DNA of 11,278 nt from positions 1 through 11,278 of the forward strand of contig JASBZF010000055.1 in assembly GCA_029983625.1 (NCBI GenBank), given 5' to 3'. Shown piece by piece: positions 4,569-11,250 of the stretch (positions are counted from its first letter, which is position 1; every line of letters begins with the position of its first letter). The notes below the pieces were generated by a model, which was not told the origin of the DNA, ran no database searches, and worked only from the letters and a program-made list of their open reading frames with translations. The DNA is from Pauljensenia sp. (GTDB lineage Bacteria > Actinomycetota > Actinomycetes > Actinomycetales > Actinomycetaceae). The position numbers were made by a program, and so were the translations under genes.

Positions 4569-6281
4569 TTAGACTGCCGCCCCGACGGCATCCCCTGTGA
4601 GGAGAATCCACGTCGCACACACGATGCTCACGCACAGGACAATGACAAGGAATCGCATCCACCAGGCCCGCGCTACCGCCCTCGTGAATCGGGCGACACC
4701 GTCGCGCAAATCAACAGCTGAAGGCATACACCAGGCGAACAGCAAAGTACACCAGCTCACCAGCCACACTCCTGCGACACCGGTCGGGTCCCTCAGAAGT
4801 TCCATGTCGAAATTCAGTGACGGGGAAGTAACGAGGGTGGGTATCGTCTGCCACATCGCTTTCCCTGTAAGGGCGTAGGAATGCAGAACCCAAGCCCCGT
4901 AGGGGATGAGCAGACCGAGGGCGAGACAAACCAGCACAGCTGCGACAGCTCTCACAAGCATGAAGGGTGAGGCGACAATCATCGCCACCGTGTCCGACGC
5001 TCTTTTCGCACCCGCCTTATTGCGGCGGCCTTCGCGATACCTCAGGCAGGCTCCCGTGAAAGTAAAAGCACACAAGACTGCGCACAGGATCAGGGTTCCT
5101 GAAGCACCCAGGAGGATCGGGAGCATCCCTAAAGGCATGAGGAGTGCCGGGCCGAGCACCCAAGGAACCGGAGGAAAGTCAGGAAGGTAATCGCGGTTTT
5201 CCTCTGTTTCCGCTACGTTATAGCGTTCCACTGGGGGGATCGAGGGCGGAGGGGGGGAGGCGATCTGAGTGTCAAGGGCCAGTGTGTGCTCCGCGTGGGA
5301 CATCGCCCTCGTGTGGGCAAAAGAAGCTTCTTCGACGGAAGGAGATTCTGCTAAAAAGCGCGTTTCCGGTAAGGGAGAAGGGGCTGCTGACAGAGGCTGC
5401 GGGGGCGCGATCACCTGCGTGCGCATGTGATCGGCTTCGCGTGTAAAAAGTGCGTCCCAGTTCAGATCCTCTACGTCACAAACACCTTGAGGTAGGCCGA
5501 AAACAGCGAGGAACTCTTCGACAATTTCTTCAACTCGTGGGCGGGCGCTTGTATCTGGCGACAGCGCTAAACGCAGAATGGGTGCGATCTGCGGATCAAG
5601 CCCCACAAGGTCGGCTTCTCCGGTGAGAACCCGCATGATGATGCCGTGAACGTCGCCCGTCCCGTAGGGCGGGCGCCCGGTTGACGCAGAAAGGAGCGTC
5701 GCCGCCCATGCCCACCAGTCGGAAGCGTCGTCAGCAGTTTCAGCGCGTAAAAGCTCAGGAGCCGTGTAGCCTGCGGTGCCCGACACAAGGCCCGTGCGCG
5801 TGAAGTGTTCATCCCCATCGCTCATCGCGATCCCAAAATCAATGAGGATCGGGCCGTGACGCGAACAGATAATGTTCGAGGGTTTGATGTCACGGTGAAC
5901 GATCCGCGCGGCGTGAACCGCGTCGAGTGTCCGGGCAAGATCCATCGCTAAAGCGGTGACGGTTTGCGGCGACAGGGGCCCTTGAGTCAGCAGAGAAGCC
6001 AGAGTTGGCCCTTCAATGAACTCGGTCGCAATGAAGGGCTGACTTGCTTCGGTTTCAATATCAACGACGTGCGCAACCCGATCTGAAGAGACCGAGTTCA
6101 CCGTTGCGGCTTCGCGTTCAAGCCTGCGGCGCGCCGCTTCGTCAGCTGCGAGGGCGGGATGGAGGAGTTTCAGGGCAACTTTTGTCCCTCCGCCGTCTTC
6201 GGCGAGCCATACGGTGCCCGCACCGCCCGATCCGAGTCGACGTACCAGGGTGTATCCGCCGACTTCATCCCCCGTCTCCAT
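4569..6281 (-). CDS. Ser/Thr protein kinase (PknB-like catalytic domain) with multi-pass membrane C-terminus
   Basis: The 570-residue protein starts directly with a Hanks-type kinase domain (about 8-265). It has the glycine loop GSGGAG (17-22), ATP-binding Lys38 in VALK, the catalytic loop HRDIKPSN (Asp131), DFG (148-150), the APE motif (174-176) and Asp188 in SDWWAW. All key residues are present, so it should be active. A Pro-rich linker (about 290-370) leads to roughly six hydrophobic segments: about 375-395, 396-414, 432-450, 451-469, 502-520 and 543-563. There is no PASTA repeat. This differs from the usual PknA/PknB layout of one membrane helix, so sensing may occur through the membrane region. 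The ATG has no Shine-Dalgarno sequence; TAGGCT lies six bases upstream. The gene is divergent from the ABC ATPase gene and lies 48 bases upstream of the DsbA-like gene. Kinase identity is firm; its substrate and signal are unknown. Confidence 0.93.
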   Translation of the reverse strand: METGDEVGGYTLVRRLGSGGAGTVWLAEDGGGTKVALKLLHPALAADEAARRRLEREAATVNSVSSDRVAHVVDIETEASQPFIATEFIEGPTLASLLTQGPLSPQTVTALAMDLARTLDAVHAARIVHRDIKPSNIICSRHGPILIDFGIAMSDGDEHFTRTGLVSGTAGYTAPELLRAETADDASDWWAWAATLLSASTGRPPYGTGDVHGIIMRVLTGEADLVGLDPQIAPILRLALSPDTSARPRVEEIVEEFLAVFGLPQGVCDVEDLNWDALFTREADHMRTQVIAPPQPLSAAPSPLPETRFLAESPSVEEASFAHTRAMSHAEHTLALDTQIASPPPPSIPPVERYNVAETEENRDYLPDFPPVPWVLGPALLMPLGMLPILLGASGTLILCAVLCAFTFTGACLRYREGRRNKAGAKRASDTVAMIVASPFMLVRAVAAVLVCLALGLLIPYGAWVLHSYALTGKAMWQTIPTLVTSPSLNFDMELLRDPTGVAGVWLVSWCTLLFAWCMPSAVDLRDGVARFTRAVARAWWMRFLVIVLCVSIVCATWILLTGDAVGAAV

Positions 6282-6287
6282 GTCTCA

Positions 6288-6293
6288 AGCCTA
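6288..6293 (-). promoter_or_regulatory. Candidate -10 element for leaderless kinase mRNA
   Basis: On the minus strand TAGGCT is followed by six bases (TGAGAC) and the kinase ATG. The spacing would start the transcript at the initiation codon. No clear -35 element is seen upstream, and no purine-rich ribosome-binding site is present between hexamer and start. Confidence 0.45.
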
Positions 6294-6395
6294 CAAGTGG
6301 GAGCCGCCCCCTCTGTTTCACGCACTCTTGCCATATACGTGCGCCCAGGCTGTGAGAATGATAGTTTAGGCGCGGTCGCGTAACGATGGGCGACT

Positions 6396-6413
6396 GTTGG
6401 CGGTGTCGCCAAC
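6396..6413 (+). promoter_or_regulatory. Inverted repeat in the leader of the ABC ATPase gene (possible operator or RNA hairpin)
   Basis: GTTGGCG-GTGT-CGCCAAC has perfect seven-base arms around a four-base loop, 61 bases before the ATPase start codon. Candidate -10 hexamers GATAGT/TAGTTT (6360-6367) would put transcription initiation near 6374, upstream of the repeat. It could bind a repressor such as a sugar-responsive regulator, or form a leader hairpin. It has no following T-run, so it is not an obvious attenuator. Confidence 0.45.
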
Positions 6414-6474
6414 TCACAAAAAGACCCACTTGGATCGTCCGGCGCGTACCCGCCGGTGGGAAGGAATAGTGAAC

Positions 6475-7605
6475 ATGGCAAGCGTCACCTTTGACAAGGC
6501 CACCCGAATCTATCCGGGCAACGACAAGCCCTCGGTCGATCAGCTCGACCTCACCATCGAGGACGGTGAGTTCCTGGTTCTCGTTGGCCCTTCAGGCTGT
6601 GGGAAGTCCACTTCGCTCCGTATGCTCGCAGGTCTCGAAGACGTCAACGCCGGTCGTATCTTCATCGGCGATAAGGACGTGACGGATGTTCCGCCGAAGA
6701 ACCGTGACATCGCGATGGTGTTCCAGAACTACGCCCTCTACCCGCATATGACGGTCCGCGAGAACATGGGCTTTGCTCTGAAGATCGCCGGTACCCCTAA
6801 GGAAGAGATCAACCGCCGCGTAGACGAGGCCGCTAAGATCCTCGACCTTGAGCCTTACCTTGAGCGTAAACCGAAAGCTCTTTCCGGTGGTCAGCGTCAG
6901 CGTGTCGCTATGGGCCGCGCGATCGTCCGCAAACCGCAGGTCTTCCTCATGGACGAGCCGCTGTCGAACCTCGACGCGAAGCTGCGCGTCCAGACTCGCA
7001 CTCAGATCGCTTCGCTTCAGCGTGAACTCGGTGTCACCACCGTCTACGTTACTCACGACCAGACTGAAGCCCTCACGATGGGTGATCGCATCGCGGTCCT
7101 GAACAATGGCCTCCTTCAGCAGGTCGGCACCCCGCAGGAAATGTACGAGCGTCCCGCGAACGACTTTGTCGCTGGCTTCATTGGTTCTCCCGCCATGAAC
7201 CTCGGCAAGTTTGATGTCGAGGGCGGTGTCGCGATCCTCGGCCCGGCTCGCGTCCCGCTTTCTCAGGCCACCCTGAATGCTCTGACCCCTGAAGATGGCG
7301 GGAAGATCACGATTGGTTTCCGCCCCGAGGGTCTTGAACTTGTGAGCGCTCAGGCCAAGAACACGATTCCGATTGAGGTGGATTTCGTCGAAGAACTCGG
7401 TTCGGACGCTTACATTTACGGCCACCTCGCCGGAGCGGAAGCCGGTCAAGGGCTTGGTTCCAGTGAAGAAGGTTCCGCTAAGCAGCTCATCGTCCGTGTT
7501 CCTCCGCGCACGGCCCCCGGTCGTGGCGGCGTGGTTCACACCCGTATCCTGCCCGGTCAGCAGCATAACTTCTCCGCTTCGACGGGTATGCGTCTTCCTG
7601 AGTGA
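6475..7605 (+). CDS. ugpC: MsiK/UgpC-type ABC transporter ATP-binding protein (sugar importer family)
   Basis: This is the ATP-hydrolysing subunit of carbohydrate importers of the MalK group. The 376-residue protein has Walker A GPSGCGKST (38-46), Q-loop Gln84, signature LSGGQRQRV (137-145), Walker B VFLMDEP (156-162), D-loop SNLDAKL and H-loop His194. A C-terminal regulatory OB-fold region contains GFRPEG (281-286). ATG 6475 is chosen because GGAAGGA (6459-6465) lies nine bases upstream; an upstream TTG (6397) in frame has no support. No permease or solute-binding genes are adjacent. In Actinobacteria one such ATPase (MsiK in Streptomyces) can power several separate sugar importers, which fits its isolation here. 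A ugpQ-like gene lies two genes downstream, so glycerophosphodiester or glycerol-3-phosphate uptake is also possible. The family is certain; the substrate is not. Confidence 0.95.
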   Translation: MASVTFDKATRIYPGNDKPSVDQLDLTIEDGEFLVLVGPSGCGKSTSLRMLAGLEDVNAGRIFIGDKDVTDVPPKNRDIAMVFQNYALYPHMTVRENMGFALKIAGTPKEEINRRVDEAAKILDLEPYLERKPKALSGGQRQRVAMGRAIVRKPQVFLMDEPLSNLDAKLRVQTRTQIASLQRELGVTTVYVTHDQTEALTMGDRIAVLNNGLLQQVGTPQEMYERPANDFVAGFIGSPAMNLGKFDVEGGVAILGPARVPLSQATLNALTPEDGGKITIGFRPEGLELVSAQAKNTIPIEVDFVEELGSDAYIYGHLAGAEAGQGLGSSEEGSAKQLIVRVPPRTAPGRGGVVHTRILPGQQHNFSASTGMRLPE

Positions 7606-7631
7606 GAACGCGAGCACACGCTCTTTCTCAC
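7602..7631 (+). repeat. Hairpin overlapping the ABC ATPase stop codon
   Basis: GTGAGAA (7602-7608) pairs with TTCTCAC (7625-7631), and inside it GAGC (7612-7615) pairs with GCTC (7620-7623) around an ACAC loop. The stem starts within the last codons of the ATPase gene. It lies four bases before the main terminator stem and may stabilise the 3' end of the mRNA. Confidence 0.45.
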
Positions 7632-7635
7632 CGAT

Positions 7636-7699
7636 GCGGCCCTGTCCTCGTTTCCCGAGGGCAGGGCCGCCCTCTATCCGCTTCCGTTTTCCTTTTTTC
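7636..7699 (+). terminator. Intrinsic terminator after the ABC ATPase gene
   Basis: GCGGCCCTGTCCTCG (7636-7650) and CGAGGGCAGGGCCGC (7656-7670) form a 15-bp stem with a single G-U wobble and a five-base loop TTTCC. A T-rich stretch follows at a distance (TTTTCCTTTTTT at 7688-7699). The stem is among the strongest in the window and should separate the ATPase transcript from the DUF4032 gene. Confidence 0.8.
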
Positions 7700-7768
7700 G
7701 CGCACCCTGTGCGCGCTGTGATCGTTCAAGCGAGTGTCATTCAGATTCGCGCTCTGCTTTGACGATGA

Positions 7769-7774
7769 GACAAT
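7769..7774 (+). promoter_or_regulatory. Candidate -10 element for leaderless DUF4032 mRNA
   Basis: GACAAT (four of six bases matching TATAAT) is followed by six bases (GGCCTC) and the ATG at 7781. No Shine-Dalgarno sequence precedes the ATG. This is the weakest of the four such sites in the window. Confidence 0.35.
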
Positions 7775-7780
7775 GGCCTC

Positions 7781-9034
7781 ATGCCTGAAGCTTTGGAGAT
7801 TATGGCCGCGACGGTTGATCCGGCACTCCTTGACCTTCCTTGGGAGATCACCCTTGAAGAGTGGCCTGAATCTTTGTTCGCCGCACTGCCCAGGGGGATT
7901 TCACGGCATATTGTCCGTTTCGTTGAGCTTTCTGATCGCGTGATTGCCGTCAAAGAGATCGGACCCACTGTCGCGCACCACGAGTACGAGATGCTCCGCG
8001 ACTTGTCGCGCCTTGATGCGCCCTCGGTCCTCCCGACGGCTGTGATTACCGGACGGAGAACCCCAGAGGGTGAGGAACTGAATGCGGTTCTCGTCACCGA
8101 GCATCTTCAGTTTTCTCTCCCGTATCGCGCGCTTTTTAGTCGTCATATGACTCCTGACACCGCGACTCGCCTCATCGATGCTTTAGCGGTTCTTCTCGTG
8201 CGCCTCCATCTTCTTGGCTTCTACTGGGGTGACGTGTCGCTGTCGAATACTCTTTTCCGCAGAGATGCTGGTGCTTTTTCCGCTTACCTCGTTGATGCGG
8301 AAACCGGTGAACTGCACCCCAGTCTCACTCGTGGTCAACGCGAATACGATGTGGACCTTGCGCGCACCAACATCATTGGTGAACTCATGGACCTGCAGGC
8401 GGGTACTTTCTTCCCAGAAGATGCTGACCCCATCAAAATTGGTGATCGTATCCGCACCCGTTACGAGGATCTGTGGACCGAACTCACGGGTACGCAAACC
8501 ATCGAGGCCGATCAGAAATGGAAAGTTTCTCGACGTATCGAACGTTTGAATGATCTTGGTTTCGATGTTGCTGAACTCAAGATGTCTTCGCTTGCTGGGA
8601 GCACGCAGCTACGTATTCAGCCAAAAGTTGTGGATGCGGGGCATCATCATCGTAAGCTCATGCGTTTAACCGGTATGGATGTTGGTGAGAATCAGGCGAG
8701 GCGTCTTTTGAACGACATTGAGACTTATCGGGCTACGAGTGCTCCTTCTGTGTCTCTTGAACTCGCGGCACACGAGTGGCTTGCCACGGTCTTCGAGCCT
8801 GTGATCGCTGCGATTCCTCCTGAACTGGGACGCAAACTGGAACCCGCGCAGGTGTTTCACGAATTCCTGGAGCATCGTTGGTATCTTGCTCAGCAAGCCG
8901 GGCACGATCTGCCTCTGGATGAGGTGATTGCTTCCTATGTGGAGAAGGTGTTGCCAACAAAGCGTGACGAAGCGATTTTCATCCCTCAGGCGGGCGAAGC
9001 CCCCACTCCTGCGAGCCACCCGGATCTGTGGTGA
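7781..9034 (+). CDS. DUF4032 protein with LPS-kinase-like (protein-kinase-fold) N-terminal domain
   Basis: The 417-residue protein matches the actinobacterial DUF4032 family, whose N-terminal part resembles lipopolysaccharide core kinases. The kinase-like region (about 40-200) has VIAVKEIG (Lys58), an HEYEML helix (Glu70 as likely partner), a catalytic loop YWGDVSLSNTLF (Asp151, Asn156), and VDAETGE (Asp172) in the place of DFG. These are the residues expected for phosphoryl transfer, so activity is plausible. The C-terminal DUF4032 region (about 230-400) contains QPKVVDAGHHHRKLMRLTG and LEHRWYLAQQAG. No signal peptide or membrane segment is seen, so it is probably cytoplasmic. It lies behind the ATPase terminator and 76 bases before the phosphodiesterase gene. 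The start is ATG without a ribosome-binding site. Substrate and function are unknown. Confidence 0.88.
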   Translation: MPEALEIMAATVDPALLDLPWEITLEEWPESLFAALPRGISRHIVRFVELSDRVIAVKEIGPTVAHHEYEMLRDLSRLDAPSVLPTAVITGRRTPEGEELNAVLVTEHLQFSLPYRALFSRHMTPDTATRLIDALAVLLVRLHLLGFYWGDVSLSNTLFRRDAGAFSAYLVDAETGELHPSLTRGQREYDVDLARTNIIGELMDLQAGTFFPEDADPIKIGDRIRTRYEDLWTELTGTQTIEADQKWKVSRRIERLNDLGFDVAELKMSSLAGSTQLRIQPKVVDAGHHHRKLMRLTGMDVGENQARRLLNDIETYRATSAPSVSLELAAHEWLATVFEPVIAAIPPELGRKLEPAQVFHEFLEHRWYLAQQAGHDLPLDEVIASYVEKVLPTKRDEAIFIPQAGEAPTPASHPDLW

Positions 9035-9048
9035 TCGCTTGTGTTGAC

Positions 9049-9065
9049 GTGACTTTTAAGGTCAC
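9049..9065 (+). promoter_or_regulatory. Inverted repeat between the DUF4032 and phosphodiesterase genes
   Basis: GTGACTT-TTA-AGGTCAC has seven-base arms with one T/G mismatch. It directly follows TTGACG (9044-9049), which could be a -35 hexamer, although no good -10 stands at the right distance. It may be an operator for the downstream gene or a weak hairpin after the DUF4032 gene. It is not a clear terminator because no T-run follows. Confidence 0.35.
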
Positions 9066-9110
9066 TGTTGCCCCATATCGAAAGATTAAAGGACAAGAAG
9101 AAGGACAGTC

Positions 9111-9863
9111 ATGACTGATTTCCCCCGTATTTACGCCCACCGAGGAGCTTCTTCTCTTGCTCCTGAGAACACCATCGCAGCTTTTTCTAAGGCGTGGGAG
9201 CTCGGGGCCACCTGCTTTGAGTTCGATGTTGATGTGATCGGTGACGGGACTTTGATCGTGATTCACGATGACACTCTCGACCGGACGACAAGCGGTGAGG
9301 GAAGCTACTACGAGCTCAGCTATTCGGATATTCGCAAACTGGATGCGGGTCGTTGGTTCTCGGATACGTATCGTCTTGAACGGATTCCCGAGGTCGCGGA
9401 TGTGATTTCTTTTGCGAACGCACAGCACATGAGCATGAACCTTGAGATTAAGCCCTGTCGTGGTGGACGTGAACTACGTCAGACCCTCATTGAGAATCTG
9501 TCAGTTGCCGTCGATGCGCTTGCTGATCCGTCTCGTTTGCTTGTTTCTTCTTTCGATCATGCGCTCTTGGCAGATTTTCACCAGGCGCGCCCTCAGATTG
9601 CTCTTGGGTGGCTTTTTGAGCGTGAGAATCAGCCCTGTCCGAGCTGGCAATCAGGTGCCGCCGCTCTCGGATGTCGCGCGATTCATCCTGATAACAGGGG
9701 GCTTACTCGTGAGGAGGTTGCTCAGATGCGCGCTGCGGGTTTCGAGGTCAATGTGTGGACCGTGAATGATTGTGAGCGGGCGCGCGAACTCGCTCGCTGG
9801 GGTGTGACCGGTATTTTCACCGATCGTCCTCAGGATTTCCCCGCTGAAGCTCTCGCCCGTTAA
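9111..9863 (+). CDS. ugpQ: Glycerophosphodiester phosphodiesterase (GDPD, UgpQ-like)
   Basis: The enzyme hydrolyses glycerophosphodiesters from phospholipid breakdown to sn-glycerol-3-phosphate and an alcohol, using a divalent metal. The 250-residue protein is about the size of E. coli UgpQ and forms a single GDPD TIM-barrel domain. It has YAHRGASSLAPENT (His10, Arg11, Glu19), the metal ligands FEFDV (Glu38, Asp40), the catalytic IHDDTLDRTT (His52) and LEIKP (Glu112). The C-terminal VNVWTVND and GVTGIFTDRP segments are also typical. There is no signal peptide, so it acts in the cytoplasm like UgpQ rather than the exported GlpQ. The ATG has a good site, AAGGA five bases upstream (9101-9105). 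The gene follows the DUF4032 gene by 76 bases and may have its own promoter. The family is secure; the ugpQ symbol follows from size and the lack of a signal peptide. Confidence 0.93.
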   Translation: MTDFPRIYAHRGASSLAPENTIAAFSKAWELGATCFEFDVDVIGDGTLIVIHDDTLDRTTSGEGSYYELSYSDIRKLDAGRWFSDTYRLERIPEVADVISFANAQHMSMNLEIKPCRGGRELRQTLIENLSVAVDALADPSRLLVSSFDHALLADFHQARPQIALGWLFERENQPCPSWQSGAAALGCRAIHPDNRGLTREEVAQMRAAGFEVNVWTVNDCERARELARWGVTGIFTDRPQDFPAEALAR

Positions 9864-9868
9864 CCACA

Positions 9869-9936
9869 GACGAGGGCGGCATCGCTGCAAAAGTCTGCTC
9901 CTTTGCGCATGTCAGAGAACGGGGATCGCCCTCGTC
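9869..9936. terminator. Long-range inverted repeat between convergent genes (possible bidirectional terminator)
   Basis: GACGAGGGCG (9869-9878) is exactly complementary to CGCCCTCGTC (9927-9936). The 48 bases between hold a smaller stem, GCAAAAG (about 9887-9893) with CCTTTGC (about 9900-9906), so the RNA could fold into a branched structure. It begins five bases after the phosphodiesterase stop codon and lies downstream of the convergent 395-codon gene. A termination role is likely from position, but no T-run directly follows either side. Confidence 0.5.
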
Positions 9937-10002
9937 CACCAACTCCCTTTCAACTACCTTTCTTCGGCCGCCTTAAGAGGAGCAACCTCAGGTGTGCGTC
10001 TG

Positions 10003-11190
10003 TCACTTGTTTTCTGATCGCAGGTGACGTTTACGCAGGTAGCTCGACAGTGAGATTTCAGCGATGGAATCGATGAGTAGGAAAGCACCGAGGATGCCGC
10101 CTGCTTTCACCCAGCGGGAGCGTGGGGCGTCTGTACGTACCGCGCAGGTGAGCAGCGCGGTCCCTGCTACTGCTTCAAGGGAAGCGAGGGAGCGCACCAG
10201 CCAGGGTTTTTCAATTGCGACTGATTGATAGGTGCTCCACAGCGGCTGAGCGGGCGAGTCTGGTTCTGACAGCATGATATCGACGCTGCGACCGATCGCG
10301 TTTGAAATGCCTTTTGCAAGATGCACGCTTGCGCCTTCGATCTGTTCTGCTTTGAGTGTGCCGAGAAGGAAGTCAGCGGATGTGGCGGGAAGGCCGAGCG
10401 CAGCAACGACTGCTTTCACGGCTTCTTCACCGTTGAGTTGCGCAGATGCGACAAGAGCTTCGATGTCTGCTCCTGGAACTTGCGCTGCGATTGTTTCCAG
10501 TTCTGTCCGGTCGCCCACGAGCTTGAAAATGTTGTCGGGTAGTTCTGCGCTGTGTTCATGTGCTCCTGGAACGAGGAGGGTACTCATTCCCCAGTTGTGG
10601 GTCACGATGTGTTCCAGGTGGTCGTCGGTGACGAGGAAGATTTGGAGGTTTTCGTCTGACCAGGTGAGGGTGACGAGTGGAAGTTCACCGAAGTTCCATC
10701 CGGCTTTGTCTGCTTTGAGTTCGGCGAAGAGTGCGCGGTGTCCGTCGCCGAGGTCGATGTCTGCGAGGTCGATTCCTTCTAGTGCTGCAAGGAGTGGCAC
10801 TGAAGAGGCTGGTGTCCGGCCAATTTCGATGACTCGGTGGACGTCTTCACTTAAGTTCAGGTCTTCTTCGTCGAGGAGCTCGGCGAGTGGTTCCACATCT
10901 TCTGGGAGTCGGTCAACGTTGGCTGAGCCGATACGTACTTCTGCGTGGAAGAGTTCGGCGAGTTCTTCGGCGAGTTCGTGTGTTGTTGGGCCTTCGGTGG
11001 TTTCGCCGTCCATGACGAGGGCGATCCGGTCTTCGGATACGGCGAGGTTGATTCCGAGGAGTTGCGGGGAGTCGGGGAACCATTCGAGTTGAGCGAGTAC
11101 TGCTTCTTCGTGGAGTTGCGCGGCGACTTGAGCGGGATCGAGGTCACGCCCGATCATCATTCCTTCGACTCGCTTCCAGTCCTGGTTCAT
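10003..11190 (-). CDS. Hypothetical protein with two C-terminal hydrophobic segments
   Basis: I do not recognise this 395-residue protein. The first ~300 residues are soluble-looking and strongly acidic, with Ala/Leu/Glu-rich helices (HELAEELAELF, PLAELLDEEDLNLSEDV) and strand-like segments such as LLGINLAVSEDRIALVMDG and LPLVTLTWSDENLQIFLVTD. Two hydrophobic segments follow (about 331-351 and 361-380), and the C-terminus is basic (LRKRHLRSENK). This suggests a large N-terminal domain attached to the membrane by a C-terminal hairpin. The hydrophobic segments contain charged residues, so membrane insertion is not certain. ATG 11188-11190 is preceded by GGAAGGG about ten bases away. The coding frame is clean and uninterrupted, and codon use resembles its neighbours. 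It is convergent with the phosphodiesterase gene. It is real as a gene, but its function is unknown. Confidence 0.82.
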   Translation of the reverse strand: MNQDWKRVEGMMIGRDLDPAQVAAQLHEEAVLAQLEWFPDSPQLLGINLAVSEDRIALVMDGETTEGPTTHELAEELAELFHAEVRIGSANVDRLPEDVEPLAELLDEEDLNLSEDVHRVIEIGRTPASSVPLLAALEGIDLADIDLGDGHRALFAELKADKAGWNFGELPLVTLTWSDENLQIFLVTDDHLEHIVTHNWGMSTLLVPGAHEHSAELPDNIFKLVGDRTELETIAAQVPGADIEALVASAQLNGEEAVKAVVAALGLPATSADFLLGTLKAEQIEGASVHLAKGISNAIGRSVDIMLSEPDSPAQPLWSTYQSVAIEKPWLVRSLASLEAVAGTALLTCAVRTDAPRSRWVKAGGILGAFLLIDSIAEISLSSYLRKRHLRSENK

Positions 11191-11224
11191 GGCCTTCCAC
11201 CCTTCCTCATTACGATGTTCTTAT

Positions 11225-11250
11225 CTCATAATTTTTAGACGCTCAGCGTC
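11225..11250 (-). promoter_or_regulatory. Candidate promoter/operator region of the hypothetical gene
   Basis: On the minus strand TATGAG (11225-11230) is a possible -10, preceded by an A/T-rich stretch. Just upstream is a perfect palindrome GACGCT-C-AGCGTC (11238-11250 on the plus strand), and beyond it CATGAC occurs twice at a 14-base period. The palindrome could be a regulator site overlapping the promoter or a short hairpin. The window ends 28 bases further, so the region cannot be fully judged. Confidence 0.35.

Noticed and set aside
6397..6474. Upstream TTG start for the ABC ATPase gene
   Set aside because: It would add 26 residues unlike the family's N-terminus and lies within the inverted repeat; the ATG at 6475 has a clear ribosome-binding site.
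6592..7617. A 341-codon minus-strand open frame
   Set aside because: It is antisense to the ABC ATPase gene, which carries all family motifs. The antisense product shows no recognisable domain and has no ribosome-binding site.
9051..9065. CRP/GlxR-type site before the phosphodiesterase gene
   Set aside because: The half-sites GTGA and TCAC are present, but the gap is wrong for the TGTGA-N6-TCACA consensus.
10274..11092. A 272-codon plus-strand open frame, very Ser-rich
   Set aside because: It is antisense to the 395-codon minus-strand gene. Its Ser/Arg-rich composition is typical of a shadow frame, and the minus-strand frame is longer with a sensible start and ribosome-binding site.
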